From assembly GCF_001653235.2 (NCBI RefSeq), contig NW_019154048.1, forward strand, positions 1-64,000: DNA of 64,000 bases, given 5' to 3'. The position numbers were made by a program, and so were the translations under genes. The notes under the pieces were generated by a model. It saw only the letters and a program-made list of their open reading frames with translations, searched no databases and had not been told where the DNA came from. This DNA comes from Pochonia chlamydosporia 170. Lineage: Eukaryota; Ascomycota; Sordariomycetes; Hypocreales; Clavicipitaceae. How positions within the stretch are numbered: position 1 is the first letter of the stretch; every line of letters starts with the position of its first letter. Shown piece by piece: positions 43,691 through 55,634 of the stretch.

Positions 43691-46144
43691 AGCGATGTAG
43701 CGAGCGATCGGGTTGAATATGTCACTCTGGGCCGTCACCACCACCATCCTGGTCGCACGTTCCGAACAGGCAACTGGCGGTTCGGACCTGACATGCACCG
43801 ATGGCTTCATAGCACTAGCTGCGGCTTCCCGGAAGGCTTTGCGACTGAAGGGCCTGTGGGCACATTGGAGGCGCTCGTGGCGGCTTTGAGTGGCTGGTGG
43901 CTGCACCCAGGGAACCTTTTCAGCACTTCTCGCGGCGGCTTAGGTGTGTGCAACATATCACGGTGCGTTCCTAGGCAAGTTGGGCGAGGGTTATCCTCGT
44001 CCCAAGTTCATGCATTTCGTAGTACGATGCCGCTGCTGTAAAGCGAAAGGTGTTTGCTGTACATTGTAGCATGCTATCGCATATCACACATGGCTTGGCG
44101 AGTCTGTCCCGGTCACATTTCCATATCGCGTACAATTTCGTATGTGGTGAGCACGGCCATGTAAATCTACGAAGGGTGCAGTTGAGGAACCCGGGGTATG
44201 CATTTACACTCAATGCGGCCTAGGCGCAACAAGCAGCCAAGTTCAGAACCCTAGAGGATCATCAGGGGCAAGAGCCATATGCAACGTCCAAATGTTTGCC
44301 TTCTCTCTGGCAAGCGGGTCATCTGAAACCGAGTGCTGTCAGGCTGGTTTTCTACAATGCTCACGTCGTAAATTGTTGTCAAGTCTCGGAAGCTAAGCGG
44401 CCGTTTCAGCGAGCCATCCTACTACCCTTTCAGGCTTTTGCAAAGATGCCAACGTTTGCAACCAGTACGTTATGGCTCCTCGAGCCGGGATTAGGAGGCT
44501 GCTATTTGGCTTGCAGGCGGATATGCCGATGGCTGAGGCGTTGGATGCAAATAGTCAAGGCCGTAACATTTTGGCTCCCACCAACAGGTTCTAGCTGTAA
44601 AGGCTCAAGCCACGTGCACGCAACATCTCGGCCACTCCCCAGTATTGAGATGAGGCTGTGCCGGCGACAAGCAGAGGCTATGCTGTGAACTAAATAAATT
44701 ACATCTCAATGCAATCGGTCCGTGGGACAGGATAAATTATTGAGTATAACTCTTTGGTTCGGACATCGGGACAATTAAAGTGGCAGTGCATGCTCAATTC
44801 GATCCATATGGAGGAAGCGTCGCGCCGAATTGTCGGAAGTTTTTCTCGTCCGTCTACATCTCTGACAAAAATGATTACATATTGTGACTTCTCCGATCAT
44901 AGCCACGGATAGTGCACATCATTTTTGTTATCGCTCGGCATTCCAATCACTCTTAACTATAGATAGGCAACGTTCAGCATTATCCATCACCAAAATAAAC
45001 CCTTCGCCAGCCTAATCGTCAAGCCTTTTAAGCGTATGTAGCGCATTAGCAAGTCGCCGGATTCTGAGCGCTCGTCGAACCTCAGCAAGCAAAAGCAGAA
45101 CCCAACGGCATCCACTCCATACGACAATACGGTTTGATAACGTACCAACCGGCAAACCGCGCCACGATTGGATGGGAGAGTTTACGCTTTCTAGGAAGGT
45201 TTGGGGTTAGGTTTTGGACATGCCTGTTCAGACATGGGGTATGTTAGATTGTGGTGAGCTCATCATGTGTTGTCTTCCAAGAGGACACAAAGGAATCCAC
45301 TTCCCCTTAATGATTCGGCTATTATATCTCTTCCGTGATCTCCTGCATGCTTCTCTACAATGCCCTGTGTATCGTCTAGAGGAGAGCTCGGTTATCATGT
45401 CAATAATCTCATCCGCTTCTCCTCGACTAGCCAACAAGATCTCCTGTCAAGATCATGTCGCTTATGTACAGCAAGCGCAGTATGGTATTGCCTACGAGGT
45501 AACAGCAGTTATCAAACTGCTACCTGCAAGGCAGCAGTATTATAACAAATATTTAGTTTTTTATAATCCCGTCCTTTTAGATAGAAAATCAAGAGTCTCT
45601 CGTTGCCCGATCCAGAGGGATCTTCTGCCCAATCGTTGCTTCAGCTATGCAAGGCAGTTATGACGTGTGACCAGGTTGGTAGTTAACACCGACTTGAAAA
45701 CCTGCGACCGAAATCAAGCTTCGCCCAGCTATGTCTCGGATCCTGACTGCCACGCGAACGGCAGGAAAAATGTGCAGCGTCTACTGCAAGGACTCGAAAC
45801 AGGCGCGAGAGTGTATATAATATGATTGTTGCAGTCACGGATTACACTGCTGTCCAACACATCGCCAAAGGAGAATTAAGCCCCGTGAGGGGTGACTCAA
45901 GGCCTGATGGATCCGGCGTTTTCTGATTTCCACGATGCAGGGGATTCAAGTGAGTCTGATGGAAACCAAACAAGTCTCCGAGCAAGACCGAGTCGGCGAC
46001 AAAGATCAAAATCTGCAGTGGACCCCTCGTATTAAGGGCGAAGCATCTACTTGTGTGTAAGCAGGCAACCCAGGGCTCCATTAGCCAGACTTGAACAGCT
46101 GGTAGCGTCGAGCATGTGGTTGAACTAATTTGAATTCACTCGAC
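43691..46144. other. Gene-poor stretch
   Basis: Frames of 60-150 codons overlap on both strands (longest 45214-45663), but no domain, signal peptide or splice pattern supports any of them. Confidence 0.4.
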
Positions 46145-49086
46145 TCAACTCAAGGTGAGCATGTTGTCAGGGAACGTCCCGGAATCGCCCATTTGCTGAA
46201 CAATTGAGAGGAATTCATCAGATGATATTCCAATGTTGTCAAGGAACTCCATATCGCTTGTGGGTTGCGCGTGAGACCCCGTGTGCATTGATTGGTTTGT
46301 GGCGACACATCTCGTTGGTGGGTGTGCTTCATTGTCTGCTGAAAGCAGCCCTTCTTGATCCCTGCTCAGTTTTGTATCAAGGTTTAACCCCTGTGGATTC
46401 GGTCCAGACAGATGCAACGTTTGAAGGCCCTTTCGTTGACCTCGCGAAATTGATTCACTGCAAAGGTCCTCGAGGTGGCAAAGCTCTGACCGGCGTGCTT
46501 GAGCCACGCGGTTCCGTCGATACACCAAATCGTTTAAAATATGATGGGGCATTTCGTGGCAACTATTGAAATCGACGACATCTGGAAAGAGCGCATTGGC
46601 TATGGTCAAATTCAAGGCAGCTCCAACAGTGAACTCGACGTCATAAGGGAGGACGAATCTGGAGAGTGCGTTAGTGAGAAAACCCCTCTGATTTTCCAAC
46701 ACGGAGTGGACGACAAAGGCCACCGCTACAGGAAGATGCTTACCCAGAACACTATACTCGCTAGTAAGGATTTGAAGCGTCTTGGCCGCTGACTTGATCC
46801 CTGTGGAGAGGACAGAGCCTGTTTGGGCGAGGAAATCGGTCCAATTTTCGTCACCTTGAAATCCCAACATGCTGAGTCGCTCCTTCATGACCGACAAAAG
46901 TAGGGGGCGGGTGGCAAATATCACACACTGTAACAGGCCTTAGGTCAGAAAGCTAAACCCGGGATGGCTGAGCATGATGCGTGGAGTGGACAGTGCAACG
47001 AACCTGACGATACAGCAGTGTAAGAAGCCGTGTGTCTCGGGGCATTGTTCCCGCAGATTTCTGGAATTTGATACTGATAATCTTCTCAATCTCTTGAGCG
47101 TGATGAGCCAACGTGTGCAGAATAGACCTAGTCTGTTCAAGAAACACTGCCAACTCAGTTACACCAGGCTTGTAGACGGCTATTGAGAATGAATACAAGA
47201 CATTGCACAGGCAACAAGGGTATGGGAATAGGGCGCGTGACTGAACGTACTGGTTAAAATCAGAGACATTAAATGCGAAAGGTTGACCTGAAGGCTTCGG
47301 GCGGTGTCAGCCGCTGAGCCTATTCCCGGTGGGTTGACCGGAGTCGTGATATCGCTATCCTGCATCGACATTGGCAGCCCGACAGAAGATGAAAAATGCC
47401 TGTCCGTGATGTAGAGCGTCCACCAGAGATCGCGGGCATCAGCAGCCATTTTGGAAACTAGTTCATGTTCCGGCAGGTGAGTGTGCATTCCCTCCAATTG
47501 CGCAATTCGAATTGCCTGACCGAGCTTATCGAACACAAATGTTAGCAAAATAAATGTTCCCTGTCCGCGAGAAAGATGTTGCCGGACTTACAAAAAAGTT
47601 GGCACCTTCACGCTGATCAGTTGAGTACAAGTACAGGCCGCCTAGTGCCAAGATTTCCATTGCCAGGAAACTATCCATCCAGAGAGAATTGGAATCTGGC
47701 CATTAATGCCATTGTTCTGAAAAAGAACTTGGAACCTGGGGGGTCCGGGCTGTCCCTTGGCGGCGCATGAAAGGCTGTTCCAAAAGCAATTGTGAGGAGA
47801 AACTTGCAGAACCAGAGGGGGGATTCGGTTGCCCTCTGCAGTGCGTTGGGGTAAAAGTCTCGAATTTCGTCCTCCAACTCGTCTTCTTCGTATATCGGTA
47901 GGTTTGACCTAAATGGAACTTAACAGCATTGAACAGATACAGCGCATGATGTAGTGACGGTAGATCAGTAACATAGGGCACGTCACATGCCGTGGACGTC
48001 TTGTATTTCAGACTGTATATCTCTGTACTGAACAGACTAGGTGGAAGAGACGAGTCTCCCGGGTACAAAGTCTCGGTCAGCATTGGAGTGAGGCGAACCG
48101 TGAAGGACCAAGTAGACCAAGGAGCAAGCCACACTATCACGGCCACAGTTAGTTTTGTTTAGTACTTGGGTGCGACGGGGAACACGCACTCCATGCCCTT
48201 TTGTTTCTCTGTGTGTTTCTGATGGTCTTGGCCGGCATGGTAAAAGTACTCGACCAGATACTGCTCAGAGGCGACGCAACCTGAGGGTAGTGCGAGGACA
48301 TCGATCCTGGGTCTGGACCGACAACCGAACCGGCGTTGGGGTCCTTCATGGTGTTCGGAGGAGGATAGGAAGCAGGTCCAGACAACGGGTCGGGACCAGA
48401 ATAAGAACCAGGAAGGACATTAAGTTGCGGAAATTGAACAATGGGTGCCATGGCGGGTGATGTCGGTGTGGCATCCATGCGTGGATCGAAAATGGCGACC
48501 CCGTTGATACCAAATGCTTTTTCATTTGAGCGCTTCTGCCCACACAGAGGCTCATCTTGAAGTGACGATCGCGAGATGGGAGACGTGTTGAATGTGTGCG
48601 TAGTCGTTCGCGACTCTGAAAGTAGTGTGCTGTCATTATTCGGACTGTGCTGGCTTCCATCGTGCGATTCTTGGTCATATTTTCTCGTCGCAGTCGTTGT
48701 CGTTGTCGTGGCCAAAAGGCTTCGAGTTGCCTCTGTCCGCTTCTGCAAGTCCTTCAAATATCTGTTGCGAGACAAGGGTGTAAGCGTGGCTCAGAGACGT
48801 CCCATGGGGTACAAAATTTTCTTTCCGGGGTTCTGCACCAACTTTTCTGTCACGACGACTTTTCTATAGCCATTAGCGAAACGGCAGCGGACTGCGCGCC
48901 TTTGGCAGTTTTGGCAAGGCTCCTTGCCAGAGCATTTATCTTGCTCTGCCGACTTGGAACGCACCTATGGGAAGGATGTCGGGACAATATGCTCATTATT
49001 CCATCTTGCGCATGGGGGCCTGAGTCTTACCCATTTGCTGTTCGACGGGCTTTGCGTGGCTCTTTCAACAGGGAGTTTGCGTCCAT
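46145..49086 (-). pseudogene. Zn2Cys6 transcription factor, decayed
   Basis: The - strand shows a start MDANSLLKEPRKARRTANG (ATG at 49086), a zinc cluster half (KCSGKEPCQNCQRRAVRCRF), a Ser/Thr/Pro-rich linker, then the fungal_trans regulatory domain (STWSFTVRLTPML, NAVKFHLGQTY, LWFCKFLLTIAFGTAFHAPP, ARDLWWTLYITDRHFSSSVGLP) and a C-terminal exon ending at 46145. Lesions: the second cluster cysteine is Ser (CVPSRQSK), one base is missing near 48935 between SK and KCSG, another near 47895 within QTYR-IYEED, and the frame meets a stop at 47671-47673. Introns near 48960-49030, 48770-48860 and 47190-47270 fit. It once was a pathway-type regulator. It cannot make the normal zinc cluster now. Confidence 0.75.
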
Positions 49087-49324
49087 TGTGCTACAAGTGT
49101 CGAAATGTGATCTTATCCCACCACTGTCTGGTGAACAGTCGCTTCACCGAAACGAATTGTACAGCACGATGGACAGTAAAAGAAGTGGATGGCAAATAGT
49201 TGCGGGACAGACATCTTGCGCGATTCCTTGGAGAAGCTGGGGGAAGCGGCAGGGGACGCTAACTGCGCTAACCAGTCTGGTGGGCGGTGGGGTTTGGTCC
49301 CATGTCTAATGCCAGTCTACCAGA

Positions 49325-49455
49325 TGCTACCCCAGACATTATAGTATAATTAAATAATCTATAGCCTTTTTCTTACTTATTATCTAGGTCTACTAGTATT
49401 ACTTATTAATAGAGGCTAGCACTCTTATTAATAAGTTATAATTAATAGAAAGGTA
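49325..49455. other. Left edge of TA-rich block
   Basis: The composition changes abruptly to TA-rich about 240 bp upstream of the decayed regulator's ATG and stays so to about 52620. Confidence 0.5.
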
Positions 49456-51318
49456 ACGTAGGTGCATAGCGAGTCAGACAATATAGCAAGGTAGACACCT
49501 AATACTACCTTATCACAAATATTCTACAGAATAATAACCACAGCATAAGAAATCAATTAATCTTTACTGCTATCTTCTTTATTAGATATTTCTATATTAA
49601 TCTAATAAGTTTGCGCGTTATAACTAGTCTTACTATATATACTATATTGCTAACCCTTTATCTTATTATAGAGCTTATAACCTCTAGTCTAGCAATCTTC
49701 TAGCTTTATCTGCTCTTCTATATTATTCTAGTCTTAAAGAGCTTATCTCTTAGTAATAGTTATACTACTGCCTTAATATAATTATATTTTTTTTAGCTCT
49801 ATAATGCTTACTTAGTAGTATATTTGCTTTCTAAAGTTAGTTAACCTTAGCCTTTAAGAGTATAACCTAATATATTATTCTATATATTCCCTTTATAACT
49901 TAATCTATAGCAGTTAAAATTAATATTAGTAAGCTTTCCTAATAGTAATTAATTTATCTTTTAATATAGTTAGTCTATAAAGTTACCTTAGTTAGATTAT
50001 TTAGGGTCTTTAGAACCTATAAATTTAGTAGCTTAGGTGTCTCTTTAACTAGTATTAAAGTCTATAGCCTTATATCTAGACGTAATAGAATACTATTTAG
50101 ATTAAATAGAATAAGACTTATACCTCTAAAAGCTTCTTAGATATTTTCTTTAGTTATTATAGCTTTAAAGGTAGTATAAAATATAGGAAAGAAGTTAGCC
50201 TATATAATATATATAATATATACTCTTATAAGTCCTTTAATTTCTTTACTATATACTTTCTTTAGTAGCCTAAAATAGCTAATATCTAATAGCTAAAGAA
50301 TATAGAATAAATAAGATAGTATATAAAGCATAATAATCTTATGCTCTTTATAGAATACCTTAAATTTAGTTAAGTAGTAACTTTTATATCTATCTAGAAT
50401 AAGAAGTTAATATATACTATAACTTTTAGGTTTAATATGCTTTTTAAAGTGCTAGATTTAATCTATAGCTTTCTTATTTATAGTCTAGCTATTATAAGTT
50501 ATAGAGATAACCTAATCCTTTAGTAGCATGCTATCTTTATACTAGTTTCTAAGGTAAAATTACTCTATAGCTATAATAAATAGCAGGATAGCTTTACCTT
50601 AGAAATTAATAGACTAAAGTACTAAAACCTATTTTCTATTACCTAGTTAAGCTAAATTTAGCTTACTATATCTTTTTAAGCTTATAATTACTATTATAGT
50701 TAAGATTATGCCTATTATAAAGCTAGTCTTATTAAAGTTATAAAAATCCTTATCTTATATGCTATATTTTATAATAGTATTATATATAAGCTTAAACTAA
50801 GGCTTAATTATCTTTAGATCTTTATATAAGGCTCTCTAATAGTTATATCTATGCATAAAACACATAGATAGCTATAGTTAGCACTTAATAAAGTTTAAAG
50901 CCTATTATAATCCTATAGAAGGCGTATTATAATCTATAAGTAGTTAATTTGCTATATCTTATATACTACTAAGTTAGAGAGAAAAAGACTATAAATCTAG
51001 GTTAAGTATATACTTAATAATTATTAACTCTTTTAGATCTATAAGTTTTTAAGAATTAGGCATAGTATTATATTATATAGTTTTTCTATTATGTTAGTTA
51101 TAAAGTAAACTATAGCTAATACTATATACTTTTATAGCAGCTTGCATGCTTAACTTTAAGTCTCTTTGTATTGCTTTAATAGCTAAGATTAAATAATTCT
51201 CTTTACTTAAGGATTCTATGATTTGTGGTTGAGAAATATGCGATTAAAAAGGGATAGTTCTATTTTTATGGTTAGGTGTCTAACTTGCTATGTTGTCCGA
51301 CTTGCTATGCACCTACAT
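49456..51318 (-). mobile_element. Fot1/Pot2-type transposon copy A, RIP-like, 1863 bp
   Basis: TA duplications flank the ends (49454-49455, 51319-51320). Inverted repeats of about 45 bp start ACGTAGGTGCATAGC, with an inner near-repeat ATAGC.AG. The length equals copy B after correction. The - strand held a DDE_1 transposase, but stops are everywhere and TA is strongly enriched. The element is dead. Confidence 0.88.
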
Positions 51319-51320
51319 TA

Positions 51321-52067
51321 TTACTAAATAGTTATAATAAGGTTTCTTAACTTACTTATTAAATAAGGTATTATCTTTTTACTCTTTCTTAAGAAGGTCT
51401 TAGGTTTTATCTAGTAGATCTTTCTTTTAAGGGTATTTAACTCTTATTACTATATTAGTATAATTCTCTTTATAGGTCTTTTTATACCTCTATATTATAG
51501 TTATCTAGTAGGGTTAATACCTCTTTTTACTTCTAGTTATATTATCTCCTATGTATATTATTATATAAATACTATACCTAAGTACTACTAGAGTTATAAT
51601 CTAGCAGTTAGTAATAAGCTATATAAGCCTAGTAATTAAAGTAATAAGTATATAATTAACTATTTCTTATCTAATTAAATAGTCTAGACCTTTCTTAATA
51701 GTTTTTCTTATTACTTTTCTGCTAAGTAGCCTTAATATAGCTAACTTTCTCTATTAGCTAGTATTAATTTAGTAGGTATTACTACTCTATTTTTAATTTC
51801 TATTATTACCTAAGCTATTACTAGCCTAATTAATATTATTCTATCTTATTTGCTTCTATTTCTAATTTCTTTTTTCTATTTATTTATCTTATTACTTATA
51901 TTTATATATATAGTTATAAGATATAGTTTTTAGTTTTATTAAGTCTTAGCTCTTTTAGGGCTTTCTTAGTCTTCTAGTTCTTAGTAGTAGCATAAAAGTA
52001 CCTCTAATTACTAGGATTAAGTAATTCTAATTAATTAGAGTATTTACTTAGGTAAAACTACTATTTT
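51321..52067. other. TA-rich DNA between transposon A and LTR
   Basis: Stop-rich in all frames; probably mutated repeat, family not identified. Confidence 0.5.
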
Positions 52068-52532
52068 TATTAGCCTAAAGTAAATATACCTAAGAGCTTA
52101 GAGTAGCTTATAAAATACTATACTTACATGCAGCTTATTAGCAATTTAGTCTAGATTATTATTTTTCTTTAGTCTAAATAGTTAGAATTCTTTTAATTGC
52201 CTAGGTTAAATAGTATTTAATCTTTAATTGCTTTAGTCTTTCTAAAAGACTTTAGTAGTATTATTTAGTAGTATACCTTTATAAGGTATAGCTAGCAGCA
52301 AAGAAAGGTACTCTTAGTTAATAAGAGATTTAGTAAATAAGTATTAGATATTCTAAGTAAATAGCTCTTATTAAGAAAATTGCGGTTAAGTCTATTAATT
52401 AAAAAAATATCTAGCTAAAGGGGGAAGAACCTCCCTTTTATCTGTGTGCTAGCTATAAGATTAAATAAAAACACTAAGTCCCTTTTTCCTATCCCCTTAT
52501 CAGGCCCCCAAGTGTGAGCAATTCCGCCCACA
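52068..52532. repeat. LTR-like repeat copy 1, 465 bp
   Basis: Alignable end to end with 58764-59227. It ends in CCGCCCACA, and the start is TATTAG where the other copy has TGTTGG (G-to-A changes). The TG...CA type ends suggest a solo LTR. The flanking five bases do not match. Confidence 0.7.
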
Positions 52533-53224
52533 TACTATCTAGCTTAGTATGAATTAGTCTGGCAAGATAGCTTTTAGATAATAATGCTAACCCTAATCTA
52601 ACCCTAAACCTTACGGCAGCTTAGTAATTACTATAGGGTTCTCGTGCCAGGTCCGTAACAATATAAACCGATAGCTCCGGTTACTCTGAGATTGAATTCC
52701 TGTGGTATCTGAGGTTTATTGTAGGCACTAACTTGACACCTGGAGTTGGTAGGGGCGAAGCCAACTGGCAAGGCAGGTAAATACTAGTTTGTGAATTGAA
52801 TGTACATTAATTTACATGCGCTAAGAGCAAACATTTGCAAGACAAATCGTCGCATCTACTAATGGCAACTTGTGATTAGGGCGTTTAAAACCAGGCTCAA
52901 GAATGGAAGGTCACAAGTTAATGCCTGTTATTCCGTGACCCCAAAACTCCTCCTTTCAACCCCTTTACTCCCGCCGATAACAACTCTTGGAAAAGGCTGC
53001 CTCCGTTGATTGAACAAAGTACAACGTGGTGTAATCGCTAGCCGTCATCACGGGCTGTGGCGGTCTCGGTGGTTGAAAATAATAGGAAAAAGCAATTGCT
53101 CAGGAGAAAAGAAGTGATCGGTACATAAAATAGGCATTAGAAGCGTGTAATAAGAGAGAGGAGAACAATTAATAATAACGAATTTATTCAGAAAATATCA
53201 TAAGTCTTAACAAAATATAGCTAA
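52533..53224. other. Intergenic with a degenerate telomere motif
   Basis: CTAACCCTAATCTAACCCTAAACC lies at about 52588-52612. The composition returns to normal after about 52620. No gene seen. Confidence 0.5.
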
Positions 53225-53690
53225 CTAAGAATCCCACAACATGACCAGAACTCTCTGGTACGTTTCCTCAATTACACCGACGGGAATGACTCTATCTCTT
53301 CCATACTTTACGGTTTTACCATTCTTTACCACGAAACTCACCTTCCGCGGCGCTGTCTTGTCAATCCGTGGATTAGTATTAAGCGCATTAATATACGTCG
53401 ATTTCGTTCCTCGAACTATCCGAATTGGTACTCGCATGCATCTCACCCGCATGGCTCCCACCCTCCTTGGATGCATGCTTTAAGGACGTCTTCTGCCGGT
53501 ATACCCGCTTCAATCACGAGTTCCATTCTGCGGACACCCTTACCGTGGTTAAAATCGCCCGTGTTAAATGCCTGTTTGGCAGTTTGTTGCATGGTGGGGA
53601 GGTTGTCCTTGAGGAAGGATTCCGCAACAGCTAAGCTCGGGACGGGGTTACCTAGCGAGCGATAGTAATTTCTCCGGCTAGGTTATAGCC
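53225..53690 (-). pseudogene. Unidentified broken gene
   Basis: The - strand from 53690 reads RSLGNPVPSLAVAESFLKDN and GVRRMELVIEAGIPAEDVLK in one frame, stops near 53450, and continues one base over as TKSTYINALNTNPRIDKTAP, KVSFVVKNGKTVKYGRDRVI and a stop at 53225. Codon content and composition are protein-like, unlike the TA-rich DNA on its left, so two exons or one gene with a frameshift are likely. I do not recognise the family. Confidence 0.5.
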
Positions 53691-55634
53691 TTATAGGGTG
53701 CGCTAGAAAAAATAGTTAGAATAGTAGAGAATAAAGTAGGTTCTTAAGAGTATTCTGGTTTTAATTTATATACTCTGCGTCTTAGCCTTGCGCTGAGCTA
53801 GGGTTTTAATTGCTAAGATTGCGTGGGCTATTTATCCAAAATAGCTAATATTAGAAAAGAGACTATAAACCGCTAGCGAGATCTAATGTATCTCACCTGA
53901 TAAGTTAGGTGTCTCCTTATGTTAATGGCTAGAGCGAACGGTCAGAGTCAGCTGGCGCTAGGAATAATACTCCACCTGCCTAGAGGTGCCCTAAAGAAAT
54001 TTATTGTCCTATTAAAGAACCAGGCAATAATATATATAAAGCCGCCTTACTAGCTCTTAAGCAAAGTTTATTTTCTTCCCCTTATTAACGGCTTTCGCTA
54101 TGCTGCGCTATTCTTCTTAAGTGACATTAGCTAAAAGTTAATTAAGGTTTATTTATGGTGGAGAAAGCTTCGTGAGTTCTATGGTTTAAGCATTAATTAA
54201 GCTTAATAGCAGGGTTAGTATTAGAGTAGATTAGGCAAATTAGCTATAGAAGTGGATAGCTAGATAGTAGAGAGCAAACGCGTATTAATAGTAAATAATA
54301 GAATATTATGCAATCTATATTATGGTCTTAATAGAGATAATAATCTTCCTACTTATATACGGCGTTGTTAGCGGCCAGAGTCTATTGCGAACCTTTGTTA
54401 ATCACTACTAAGTTAACCCAAATATATGGCAGCATTAAGACAAACGAGTTAAATCATGTCCTAACCCTCTCCAGCCTAGTGCGTCGCAGACTTAGGGGGA
54501 TAGTCCAAAGATCTTTGCCTTAATTGGCTAGAGGTAGTTGCCCTAAAGTGTCCGATATGCAAGTCCAAACAAGCTTCTTACCTAGCTGCGCTAACCGACG
54601 TCAAAGAAGCCGAAATACCATCTTCTTAACGCAGTTGCTTGTCCTGAGATGGCCCTTATCTGCCCCACTTCCACTACCTCCTGTAAATCGCTCTCGCAGT
54701 TAGTTGAGCGCGCCAAGTTGTCGTCGAGGCTCCAGGTCTCCATTTCCTGCCTACCTCTTTCGAAAAGACTCCTATGTCATGCTAAGAAAGTAAGATGACA
54801 AAGGAAGGTGTGTCTAGCTCGCTATGTAACCAGATCGTCGCTACCTTGGGTGGCCATGTTCAAATTCAGTTGCATATAATTACCTGAAGACTGCATACGG
54901 TTTTAAGGAAACTGGCACGTTGCAATGGTCTCGAACAACCAGTGTCACTACTCCTCGTTCCATGGCATGTTAAATATGTTAAAATATCACTTGAGCGATT
55001 CTCGGGAACACCGCACTTAACAGGTTAGCTTGCTCAAATATCAGGGAGCTACATCTGTTGTATATGTACCGGCAAAGTAACGTCGTGTGTGTGCTTTGAT
55101 TCCCTTGGACCCTAATAGCCTGCATCATGGATTCCAGAATGATTGGCATTGCATTTGTCCCCGCACGAGGAAACTATTTCCTCCTCAGCTCGCTTAGCCC
55201 ATTTGTATCTCCAACGCGTCAATCGATGAAGATGCAGGGAGTTAAAAGGAGCGAGCGCAATGTAACGTAGCGCAGAACACACCCGACGGGTCTATACGAT
55301 AACCGTAGGAAAGAGAGTTAACGATGTTATTTCCACTTTTCGGAATGAGGAGTTAGTTTGCTTGCTTAGACCTATGCGAAATGACAGTGCATAGACAGAG
55401 GAAGGAGGACTCAGGGGGGCTGGGCTGGGTTAAATGAGTTAATGCATTTTGGTTGGGATGTGTATATAACTGGAGGAATGTAAAGCTCCTTTGGCTTCGA
55501 TAGAACTGTGAATAATCTGCATAGCCTCAAGTTGCACATAACTAGCCGGCTAGAAGCTCATAATAACGCTGTTTCCAGTGTGCTTTCCCTCGCATGCCAA
55601 GGCGCATATTGTGTTTGTTAAATCTGAAAACAAA
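53691..55634. other. TA-rich block, then ordinary intergenic DNA
   Basis: 53.69-54.45 kb is TA-rich and stop-filled. 54.45-55.63 kb has normal composition without a supported gene. TATATAA at 55463-55469 lies 166 bp before the GH20 start and may be its TATA box. Confidence 0.45.

Noticed and set aside
45214..45663. 149-codon frame as a gene
   Set aside because: No domain, no splice logic, and an equally open antisense frame.
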